Positions 45,035-55,040 of a stretch of DNA of 64,000 nucleotides are shown here, one piece after another. A model generated the notes under the pieces. That model did not search any database, was not told the origin of the DNA, and worked only from the letters and a program-made list of their open reading frames with translations. Position 1 is the stretch's first letter; each line of letters opens with the position of its first letter. Location: NCBI GenBank assembly GCA_013339895.1, contig JABACO010000008.1, forward strand, positions 1,088,584-1,152,583. The letters are read 5' to 3'. This stretch comes from Ephydatia muelleri. Lineage: Eukaryota; Porifera; Demospongiae; Spongillida; Spongillidae. A program made the translations under genes and the position numbers.

Positions 45035-46577
45035 CGAAAATGGGTCTTGTGGATTTTACTTTATAGCATAAAATTAAATCGATATATTGAAATATTAACG
45101 CTATCGGGTTCCTATACATACCACACCATTACTATATGTGAACATCCATTTTGGTGTCTCACACATGCGGGGTACCGACGTTACAAGGTCCGATACCCCG
45201 TAGGGTTCAAAACGGCCACATCTTCAGGTAGGAGTGTCCAAATCAGTTCAAAATAGGTACCCATGTAGAAGGCCCTACCGCTATTGATTTGTTCTGTTCG
45301 TTAATTTTTGCTTTATCCGTTATGGAGATACAAGTGTGCAAAGTAATTGCATATTTCCCGGGCGTTACGCGTCATAAACGTATTACGAAGCCAGTCGTAA
45401 TACGTCAACGCCCGGGTAATATACAATTACTTTGCACACTTGTATCTCCATAACGGATAACGCAAAAATTAACGAACAAACAAATTAATAGCGGTAGGAC
45501 CCTTCTACATGGGTACCTATTTTGAACCGATTTGGACACTCCTACCTGAAGATGTGGCCGTTTTGAACCCTACGAGGTATCGGACCTTGTAACGTCGGTA
45601 CCCCGCATGTGTGAGACACCAAAATGGATTTTCACATGTAGTAATGGTATGGTATGTTGTGTTAAAAATAGGAACCCGATAGCGTTAATATTTCTAAAGA
45701 TATGGGACAGTTCACGAGAAAATTGCACCACTCATATATTATAAAAATGTTATAAAAATGCATCACGTTTGCATCGCTATAACTTCCCAACGATTAACGC
45801 TATCGACATCCTATTTTCACCCCTTCATACTACACCATTTCTCTACAGTAAAATGCATTTTGGAGTCTTGGACTATATCCGTGCCGACGTTCCTACGTGC
45901 GATACCCCCTGGGGTTCAAAACTACCATATCTTCGTGTAGGAGCGGTCAAATCGCTTCAAATTCGGTATGTAGGTAGAGAGGTCCTATACCTATCGATTT
46001 GTTCTGTTCGTTAATTTTTATGCCATCTGTTACGGAGATACAGTTGAATAAACTACGTGCACGTTTTCCCGCTTGATTCGCGCCAATGTAATAATCCCCG
46101 CCTCCCCATACATTGAGCGGAGCGCAATTTGCCCAAATCATTGGCGCGAAACGAGCGCGAAAATGTGCACGTAGTTTGTTCAACTGTATCTCCGTAACGG
46201 ATTGCATAAAAATTAACGAACAGAACAAATAGATAGATATAGGACCTCTCCACCTACAAACCGAAATTGAAGCGATTTGATTACTCCTACACGAAGATAT
46301 GGTAGTTTTGAACCCCAGGGGGTATCGCACGTAGGAACGTCGGCACGGATATAGTCCAAGACTCCAAAATGCATTTTACTGTAGAGAAATGGTGTAGTAT
46401 GAAGTGGTGAAAATAGGATGTCGATAGTGTTAATCGTTGGGAAGTTATAGCGATGCAAACGTGATGCATTTTTATAACATTTTTATAATATATGAGTGGT
46501 GCAATTTTCTCGTGAACTGTCCCATATATCGTTTTTAATTTTATGATATAAAATAAAATTCACAAGACCCATTTTCG
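45035..46577. mobile_element. Long palindromic element, interrupted by a second palindrome
   Basis: After removing 45704-46523, the left arm 45035-45385 and right arm 45390-45703 plus 46524-46577 are near-perfect reverse complements, with the centre near 45387. Ends read CGAAAATGGGTCTTGTG and its inverse. No ORF of note. Confidence 0.8.
45704..46523. mobile_element. Long palindromic element, 820 bp, inserted in another palindrome
   Basis: Both ends read GGGACAGTTCACGAGAAAATT in inverted orientation, flanked by ATAT (45700-45703 and 46524-46527). Arms of about 370 bases pair almost completely; the unpaired centre is near 46075-46145. Internal motifs (ggggttcaaaac, ttctgttcgttaattttta) are shared with the outer palindrome and with 36330-36690. 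Confidence 0.8.
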
Positions 46578-47483
46578 TTATATATAATAATAATAATACG
46601 TATATATAGATCCTAGATATCCAAATGCTGGTGCAACAAACGTACTTAGTTGCAGCGTATTAGCGCTATTTATATCGGGAAAAATCAGCGAACCTCTTTG
46701 CTCCACTAGCGTTCCTATCGGCTCTTGATTCATTTCATTGTTAGTGCCGATAGATTCACCCTGAAACCGGAAGAAAAATGTTTATTTGCGTACTGAAAAT
46801 ATAGCAAAATAGCGCACTGTAATCAAATATTGAATTTCACACACTACTACACAAGTCAAAGAAGCAATTAAATTCTTTTATGTGGGTGCAATTGTGGCCT
46901 GAATAGAAGTCGCGGCTTGTAGTTACAGTATGTACCACACATACTTTTTAACTCCTATACAGGTTAAATATACATGTAGACTGTGCCTTTTTTTATTTTT
47001 CATTGATCCTCGTTCCTTTATTTCTACACCAGCATCGTTCTCATTTGCAATTCTGTATCACACCACGTTTCAAAGGAATATATTGCAGTATTATTTTTTT
47101 GTTGTTCATTGTCTCGGTTCTGGGTTCTCGTAACGCTGTTGCCTCTAGCAGTGTGCATGAGGGGGGAACACGTATAAGAGGTTGAGATGATTGCCGTGTG
47201 TGTATGTATTGCAACATAGTATTAAGGGTATACCAGACGGCTGCGACGTGGGTTTATGCGTACGACTACATGGTGGCAATTGTGCTGACTCGAATTGTGG
47301 CTGATCTAGTGACAGCAATTGAACCCGTTATCTGTTCAAGATTGCGTCGCTTCATATCGAGCCTGAAGCACGTTTTTAAATACAGCACAGATTTTGGAAC
47401 ATAATTATGTACCTGTACATAAATGAATATGGAATGTTTCATTTGAGTCACAGAATACAGTCGCGGCTTGGTACAGTGAAAAG
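46578..47483. other. Intron sequence, nothing recognised
   Basis: AT-rich, no supported feature. Confidence 0.4.
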
Positions 47484-47486
47484 TAA

Positions 47487-48133
47487 AGGCTAGTTCACAA
47501 ATTGACGCAAGGCACCGCGATGCGACGCGATGCGACATCGCGCGACCAGCGTACAAATTGTGAACGTTCAGCGTAATCGAATCGCGTCGCGTCGTTGCGT
47601 CGTGCGACGTATCGCGTCGCGTCGCACAGAATAGAAAAAAAAAATTCTATTCCTGCGATATCGCAGCGACAAACCACACCTTTTTCTACAGTCATTTCGC
47701 TTTTAACCCGTAATAAACCCTATAAGTCAAGCAAATCAAACGTTTCTGAGATAATTGAAATGCTTCTCAGGATCAGACAGCCTCATTTTTCCAATGAGAT
47801 TGTAGAAAGCTCCTTGTCTTGTCCGCATTTGGAGTAACGGACGAACCCACATCCTCCTCTTTCGTCGCCGCAATTATCGTCTTATTAGTAGACCCGCTGT
47901 GATAGCAACCATAAGTGCATCGTCTTCTGATGAGCTATCCATATGGCTAATCTTTCAAATGGGGTTAATATATATATGATTATTAATAAATTATTCTGTT
48001 TATATTTTACGTAAACGTATTATTTAACGTAAAATTGTGAACGGAATATCGCAAATACGCTCGATGTATTGCGACGCGGAGCGACGCGATGCGTTATTGT
48101 CGCACGTGCTTGCGTCAATTTGTGAACTAGCCT
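47487..48133. mobile_element. PIF/Harbinger-type MITE, 647 bp
   Basis: Ends AGGCTAGTTCACAAATTGAC and its inverse, flanked by TAA on both sides (47484-47486 and 48134-48136). Subterminal regions are rich in GCGACGCGATGCG-like units. TWA targets are typical of Harbinger. No transposase ORF. Confidence 0.7.
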
Positions 48134-48136
48134 TAA

Positions 48137-49879
48137 CAGCTCGGTACAGTGAAAAATTAGTGACTTCATCGCATTTTTCCGGTTCCACAATTTCATTAGT
48201 AACCTCCACGCGGTTGCGATTACGCAAGGTCTAAACTAACTGACAGTGCTGAAGAACAATTTTGGTCACATGGCCCTATGATGCAACTTCACCGCGTCCC
48301 CTCCTGATGCGTGGGTTTGTTTCGTTTGGACTCACCCGAAGACCGCGTGCTGTCTTCAGAAAGAAATCTTGCTTCACGCAATACACAGAACTACAATATT
48401 CAGACACAAACGCCAGTGAACTGAGGTCAAAGACACGCCAATATTAGCGCGTGCTTACCGAAAATCGTGTGGTATAGGCCTAGACGACAGGTAATGAATT
48501 GATGACGTGATTAGAACAGCCTACCTGTGACAGACTCCACACACATGCAGACATATATATGCTCACGTCGCAAACGTGCTCATGGCAGTCTTACTTCAAT
48601 GGTATCGCTCACAGTAGTCTTAACTCTTGCGCTATTGCTATCCATGGAATAAGATATTTTCAATAATAATTTCGGTATGATCAGCTAAACTGGAGCGTGC
48701 GGAACCTATAAAGCGGGCGCTATTCTTGCATTGTCATAAAAACTAAGCTTAGCGTCTTCAGAGTTGCACTTTGTGCGTGCATGAGCCCTGTGAATGTCTA
48801 GGAAAATTTACTATGGCGGGGATTGCGCCAAGTATGGCGCCGTAGGCGCCTTCGTTCATTAGCCGAAAAATTGAATATGTTATCAGGTGCGAGATGGGTG
48901 TTTTTCGACGACGGATTCGGAATGCGGGTGAAAAATTGACCTATAGTTCGCGCACCTTCGGCGCGCTTACCCCAAACCCCAAATATCTTCGTCGGCCTAC
49001 TTCGTACAAGCGGGGAGTAGTTTAAAGAGAAATTCTCAATGGGCGCAAGCCCGTGCTTCTAAGTTGCTGACTGTGCTGCTGGTACGATTGATGCAGATGC
49101 AGATGCATGCTGATGCAATGTTTCTGGTGCGGCCCGATTTGAATCCGTGACCCGCTTTAAATTGGGTTGATCCGATTTACTTCTGGTTGACCCGATTCGA
49201 AACCGGTTGATCGACCGGTTGACCCGCTGTTTGGTATTCCCCTTTTCTTGACCCTATTTGAACCTGGTTGGTATCATTTTAGAGGACAGTGCAGAGTCTG
49301 ACCGTTTTGATATGAAAAACAAGGGCATTGAGTTAGAACACACTAGCTTGGTGTTTAGAGACGTCTCTATATCAGAAGGTGGTTCATTTTATTTCGGATT
49401 GTTGTATATCGACTGCATGCACTATGGTGCAGGTGGCATGCACGCGCCACGCGCGGTATCGCATTTCTAACAGTGTACTTGTATCAGTCCAGTTGTAGTA
49501 GAAAAATGAGACTAAAAAGCTGACACCTGTAAGATACTGTACCTGCTCCTTGGCGAGAACAAGGATGCCTTCTGCATCGGGCCACGCGCAGTTGGATTTC
49601 ATTTTTCTTGACGAATTGGTGTTGCACAATGCAGCTATAGGATGTTGAAGGGATTGCTTTACCTTATAGATATCAGAGTAGATTTATGGTTTTACACTCT
49701 CGCCAAGGCTGATAGTACACGATCGGAGGGAATTTCTCTGATAGGAATGCGTGAAAGTCAGGTTTACTGACATGAGCGATCTCAGCTACCAAAGCCATTT
49801 CCAAAACGTGACAATTGATGTTTGTTCGGTCGAAATTCCCAACCCGCTTTACATCGTTTCACAGTATCAAACAGCACCG
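48137..49879. other. Intron sequence with one minisatellite trace
   Basis: At 49140-49235 a degenerate GGTTGACCCG/CCGGTTGATCGACCGG repeat occurs, related to those at 51895-52070 and 62095-62190. No gene recognised in the rest. Confidence 0.45.
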
Positions 49880-50560
49880 TAACATGGGTTTCAAAACCGC
49901 CACATTCTCAGTTGGAGGGTTCAAATCGCTTCAAATTCGATGTGTACGTAGAAGGGGTCGTGTCGCTATTGATTTGTTCGCTTCGTTAATTTGTACTTAA
50001 ACGTTACGAAGATACAGCTGCAGGGGCGGATCCAGGAATTTATAAGGGGGCGGGGGGGCACACTTATTAATAAGTTAATTGTAGAGTGAGACAAGAGGGG
50101 CGTAGGTCTCCAAAAGAAGTGTGTCTGCGGGAGGGATGTGTGCCCTTTCCCGCGCAAAGCGCAGAAGCTTTGAAATTAATGCTATTCAAAAAGTAGCACC
50201 GTTTGGGTAATTTGCACGACAAGAAAATTATTCGCTACGCACATGCATATTTCGGGCCTAAATTTGTTGTAACCAAAGCTGCAACAGGGTGTATGTGGTG
50301 CACCGCACCTATCCATCACTTGCCGCTTCACGGAAACATATACTGTAGTTAATTCTACGTTCGTAATGCAAATAACAAACACGATGAATATATAATTAGA
50401 CGACCCCCCCCCCCTCCCCTTCCCCCCTTACCTTCTGGATCTGCCTCTGAGCTGTGCAACGTTAATGCACAATTCACGCTTGATTCGCACATGCAACCTG
50501 CGTTCCATTCTCCCAATCCACAATAAATTATTTATACCCTATGGACGTGGTCAACAGTAG
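49880..50560. mobile_element. Partial fold-back element, split by a MITE
   Basis: 49880-50020 and 50450-50560 join to one arm of the family seen at 36330-36690 (gggtttcaaaac, ttgatttgttc.cttcgttaattt, gatacagctgtgcaa, ccattctcccaatccacaat). The other arm is missing. Confidence 0.6.
50021..50449. mobile_element. hAT-type MITE, 429 bp, 5-bp duplication
   Basis: Ends CAGGGGCGGATCCAG and ctggatctgcctctg, flanked by AGCTG (50016-50020 and 50450-50454). The uninterrupted form of the host repeat has a single copy (gatacagctatgcaaag at 36635). Near the ends are a G-rich and a C-rich run. Confidence 0.8.
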
Positions 50561-50912
50561 TTAAAGGTGAAAGGACAATGAACAAACCACTTGAAGGGTA
50601 AATGGAGGGTATTGGACAATCTCATATGGGATACCCTGCATTTGCAGTACTCAACCCAGTCACATGCATGTAAAGGTTCAGTGCACTCGGATTGTGGCAC
50701 AATTTCAAAGGTGTTCCGAGGCACTAGGACAACTGGACGCAGAGTTCAAGAGAATGTCCAGAAGTACATGTATTTTATTTAAAGGGTTTTATAAGACATG
50801 TCACTACATTTGCTCCCTAAAGCTAAAGAATTCCATGTTTTGTGTTATTATATGTATTACACCATGTATTTGAACGTAAATGTTAAATGTTTCTTTTTAT
50901 TTCATTTAACAG

Positions 50913-51011
50913 AAAGGTATTACAGCACTTATTTCAGCTGCTCAAAATGGTCATGCTCAAATTGTCGACCTCCTCATAAACAATGGAGCAGATGTCTCTT
51001 GGGCTGCTAAG
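50913..51011 (+). CDS. MIB-like gene exon: ankyrin repeat 16
   Basis: Acceptor atttaacag, donor gttaca, phase 0/0, 33 codons: KGITALISAAQNGHAQIVDL, ending ADVSWAAK. The next exon follows after 54 bases, the shortest intron in the window. Confidence 0.9.
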
Positions 51012-51065
51012 GTTACATAATAATATCAAAATGAACTATGTTTTCATGCTTAAATTTTGTTTTAG

Positions 51066-51167
51066 AATGACGTAACAGCGCTGATTGCAGCAGCCATATT
51101 TGGTTACACTGAAGTAGTTAAAACATTACTGGCGAGGAAATGTGATGTTAATTTTGTTTCAAAACAA
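51066..51167 (+). CDS. MIB-like gene exon: ankyrin repeat 17
   Basis: Acceptor ttgttttag, donor gtaaga, phase 0/0, 34 codons: NDVTALIAAAIFGYTEVVKT, ending CDVNFVSKQ. The usual QNGH is IFGY. Confidence 0.9.
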
Positions 51168-52544
51168 GTAAGAAGTGTTTATATTTGTATGAATGATGCA
51201 TGCATGTATATGTGTTCTAACTGTATGTACGTAGTATGCACTTGAACTACATATAATTTAGAGCAGTTCTGTATTGCGCATTCGTGTAACTCATGAATGT
51301 GTCTAAAAGGTTACACTAGAAATTGTTTCTAATTTGATCTTCGTGAGTGCCTACACATCAATCACCATGCATGCCAATAAGGTCATGAGTGTGAAGCAAT
51401 GCCAAATGTGGCAACATTTTAGCACCTGCAAGCACAGCACTGGTTTCCTTCATATGCAGAAAATCGGTCGAAATCGATTACCTTTTTATATGCCATTTAC
51501 TAACGGATTAATCGATAAAAATTTTACAATCAGCACCGCTAACCATGGATCAGTAATCAACACTGCTCTCCCTTCAAAATACCCTGTGCAATTTTTCATA
51601 TGTGGGTGCACACGCACGGCACAATAGCTTTATAAGTAATGTTTGGTACTTTCACGCTAGACCTTGGGGGGCATGCTATTCGAGCAATGGATTATAACTA
51701 TAGGGCACGTGTTGTTTTAATAATTTAAAGTTGGAATAATTATGAACCTCCGAGGCATTATGGCCGATGCTGCCTCGATCCGCTCCTATGCCAATGACTG
51801 TTTGTCAGTTGAGCCATAAAATGGTACGTAATGCCGTTTTTACTTTCATTGTCATAATTTATAGAATGAGATGTTATTTTCAATCGACTTGCAACGTAAG
51901 CCGGGTCGACCGGTTGATCAACAGGCCAGCCGGTTGTATAACGGGTCGACCGGTTGACTAACGGGCCGCTTGGATATTTAATTTGCAACACTGACAGTCC
52001 CGTTAAACAATCGGACGACCCGTTGATCAACCGGTCGGACGGTTGACCAACGGGCTGCTCAACATTCATATTTCAGTGTGATTACACCACTCTATATAAA
52101 TACAATGCTGGCCTGTTTACACTATCACATTGATAATGTACTATTCCATAGCTTCAGAATCACATGTTGGTGTTGATCTATGTTTGAAATTGAGTAATGG
52201 CGTAACTGAATATTAGGCAGAAAAGTTAGCACTGGTATAGAAAAGCACTGCACATCCAAATAGTATGTTTGAATCAGGATTGGTGTTAGATATTGTGATA
52301 ACACAATTCAAAGACTGGATGCTGAGACATTTGTAGTTGATATCTTCTTCAATTACTCACGGCTTGGTTGATAATTCTTTCTCATTGTCACTGTGCAACA
52401 TGCCAAATATTGGGACACCCTCTTCTCCAATGCATCAGCAACTTCCTTAGCCGTTTTTGACTGTAATGGGTAAGCTAAACAAATGGTCTACAATGTGCAG
52501 CGGGATCCATTCAAAGTTGTCATGTGGCATGTGTCTCATACATG
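51168..52544. other. Intron sequence with a GACCGGTTGATCAACCGG minisatellite
   Basis: 51895-52070 holds about eight diverged copies of an 18-20-base unit based on CGACCGGTTGATCAACGGG. No gene recognised. Confidence 0.55.
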
Positions 52545-52692
52545 TGTAATAAGTTCAGCAGTCACAGAACGTAATACTTAGAACCCTCTACATACAAAAA
52601 AATATCTAGCAATCACGAGAAAATCAAGGTACAGACTTGTAGGATGCGCGGCTCCGATAGTGCTGCCTTGCACGAATGACATCATTATTACA
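52545..52692 (-). repeat. 3' LTR of the minus-strand Ty3
   Basis: It starts TGTAATA and ends TTACA in either orientation, and it matches 61108-61255 with scattered differences. Confidence 0.8.
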
Positions 52693-53242
52693 TCACTCCC
52701 TCCTGTAAGGTATAGTCCGTAGCGATCTGGAACCCGACGGTTCCTTGGTGGGTTTCGACGTACTTCTGGGATGGGGTCAGGGGCTGGATCGTCTTGATTT
52801 GGCATTTTGGGCACATAATCTTCGTTTTCGGTCGGTGGGTTCGTCATCATCGTCCAATAATACATCAGTAGACCCAGAGTTTGAGGTAGTCGACTGATGA
52901 TCTGGCTGCAGTACTTGTAGGTCCGGTTGTAGATCGTCGTCAAGACGACTATTCTGTTGCACAGCTGGGTATTGGCTGTCGTTATCAGACTTGTAGCGCG
53001 CATCTCTCCCTACATATAGCTTTAACCTGTCAAAATGCACACACTGCGATTTCTTACCCTTCAGCCCTTTAATCTACATTCCCCCATGCGCTCTAACACC
53101 TTAAACGAACCCTTCCAAGGGCAATGCAACTTTTCTGGAGCGGCCACGAGGAACGGCTGGTGAGTGTAGCCACACTAGATCTCCAGGACAGAAAGGTTTT
53201 CTGTAAACACTTTCGTCGTAGATATCTTTTTGTCTTCAGTGT
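52693..53242 (-). pseudogene. Ty3 integrase C-terminus and tail (minus element)
   Basis: The minus strand encodes RKPFCPGDLVWLHSPAVPRG and WKGSFKVLERMGE (GPY/F-like region). An acidic tail follows with TSNSGSTDVLLDDDDEPTD and, in a shifted frame, RRNPPRNRRVPDRYGLYL, close to the LTR. Confidence 0.7.
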
Positions 53243-53306
53243 TCTCTCACTAGGGTGTGTAACCTCCCCTTCATAATGAAAATCGATTTTTCTTTTAAAA
53301 AACATT

Positions 53307-53460
53307 TGTAGTACCAGTTACTTTGCACCTCTGGTGTTAACCAAGCACATGACACTAGAAAGATCTAGATATACCTTTGCATATATATACCTGTGTGTTT
53401 GTGGTAGGAGACATTCTGGTTACTGACTGTTGCTGGGACTAATAGTGCGGACGCGCTACA
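53307..53460 (+). repeat. 5' LTR of the + strand Ty3
   Basis: TGTAGTACCAGTTACTTTGC ... GCGCTACA. It is followed after one base by TGGTAGTAGAG (53462-53472), one mismatch from the usual initiator-tRNA-Met primer site. It matches 57723-57870. Confidence 0.75.
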
Positions 53461-53473
53461 TTGGTAGTAGAGA

Positions 53474-54181
53474 ATGGCCCATCCAGCTCATGTCAGTCTG
53501 CCCAAACCTTTTGCGTTGGGTAATGTCCACGAATGGTTCGTGAGGTTTGATATTTGTAGCGACGCAAACAAGTGGGACGACGACACCAAGGCAGTGAAAC
53601 TTCCTACATTGCTGGAAGGCGAGGCACTGGCGGCGTGGCTGGAAATCAGTACGGAGGCGAAGGAGACCTACGCGAAAACGAAGAAAGAGCTACTGACAGC
53701 GCTGTCATCAACGAGTTTTAACACCTTGGAGAAATTTCGGCAGCGAAAAATGTTCCCTGGCGAAGCGCTGCCAGTGTTTCTCCACGACATAAAGCAGCTG
53801 CTAGAGCAAGCCATGCCTGGACTCGACGCCGAAGTCAAGGAACAACATTTGCTCCATCAGTTCGTGGCGGGCCTTCCACCAGCGATCAGCAAACCGCTAC
53901 GAGCAGCGGGGAACACCACGGACTTGCGGTCGATAGTAGAGCGCATGAAACTGTTGAACGCCCTGGAGAACGAGCAGCAGACTGCCGGAGTAACGCCTCC
54001 TAGCAACGTTAATCCGATCCCGACGAATGCAGCCGTCGAGAAGTTGACAGAGCAAGTGGCGGCACTGACGGAGCAGGTTGCAGCGCTGAGCGCAGTACAA
54101 CAAAGGAGACAGGATGGTTTTAACGCACGCCCACGGCCAGTACGTTGTTACCAGTGCGGGAAAGTTGGTCACATTCGTTGA
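53474..54181 (+). CDS. Ty3 gag (ends at a TGA inside the zinc knuckle)
   Basis: 235 codons from MAHPAHVSLPKPF, with gag-like helices (FEKFRQRKMF-type block near residue 85-100, LLHQFVAGLPPAIS near 130-145) and the start of a CCHC knuckle, CYQCGKVGHIR. The TGA falls where the knuckle should continue to Asn-Cys; the next codons do encode NCRNRPAYN. A CGA-to-TGA change at an Arg codon explains the break. The frame stays open for about 30 more codons. Packaging function is inferred from the family. Confidence 0.75.
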   Translation: MAHPAHVSLPKPFALGNVHEWFVRFDICSDANKWDDDTKAVKLPTLLEGEALAAWLEISTEAKETYAKTKKELLTALSSTSFNTLEKFRQRKMFPGEALPVFLHDIKQLLEQAMPGLDAEVKEQHLLHQFVAGLPPAISKPLRAAGNTTDLRSIVERMKLLNALENEQQTAGVTPPSNVNPIPTNAAVEKLTEQVAALTEQVAALSAVQQRRQDGFNARPRPVRCYQCGKVGHIR

Positions 54182-55016
54182 AATTGTCGAAATCGGCCTG
54201 CATACAACAACCTGTATCCGGGAAACTCCAGAGGGGTGCCTGCAGAAGGCAACAGACACCCTGCACGCCAGTGAGCCCAATCGAAGCAGCGTTCGTCGCG
54301 TCCATCAAAAGCACATCCGTGGTGAATGGACTAGTGGGGGGGATAATGGTGGAGGTGATGCTGGACTCTGGTTCTTCAGTGTCACTCGTCAGGCATGACA
54401 TCGCCAAACGCTTAAATGGAACAACTAGCCCTGGCGATGCACCGAAGATAAGGCTCATTTCGGCAGGAGGCGAGGAGATCACCATTGTCAACCACATCAA
54501 GGCATCAGTTGAGATAAGGGGCATCGACAAGGTACGAGAGCATACTTTCATTGTGGTGGAACAACTCATCTCACAAGTTATCCTTGGGGTTGATTTTCTA
54601 CAGCAACAATACTGGTGCTGGACTTCACTATTTCGCCTGTATCGGTTACCACGTCAAGGAACAACTATGAAAGGCCTGCTGCACCAGAACCGGGACAACC
54701 TCCACTGCCGGAACCGGAAGCACTGCTAGCTATTCGGAAAGCAGAGAGAGAAAGAAAAGAAAAGGTGTGCATAGTGACATCCCTGGAAGACACAGCTGCA
54801 GAGGAAGTGGACGAATATGCAATACCGGCTTACAACGCGGTAGCAGACGTGGAATTCCCTGGACATGTGAAGCCTTGCTTGGAAGGAACAATAAGACAGG
54901 CAAGAGACCTATTTGCAAAGATCCCAGGCCTTACAAAGCTGGCCTGTCATCAGATAGACACTATGGGGCCTCCAGCAAGGGTCCCACCAAGGAGGATACC
55001 AGCACACTTCGAGTAA
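54182..55016 (+). pseudogene. Ty3 aspartic protease and linker (frameshifted)
   Basis: The first part (frame of 54145-54729) encodes MVEVMLDSGSSVSLVRHDI with the DSG active site and VILGVDFL near the end of the protease. At about 54606-54614 the frame must change to continue as LVLDFTISPVSV (54615-55016), which leads to PPARVPPRRIPAHFE and a TAA at 55014. The RT frame continues directly after this stop. Confidence 0.75.
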
Positions 55017-55040
55017 GAAGATCAAGAGCAGATCAATGAT

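Noticed and set aside
47003..48447. Short ORFs around the GCGACGCGATGCG-rich sequence
   Set aside because: They fall in or next to a Harbinger-type MITE and have no domains.
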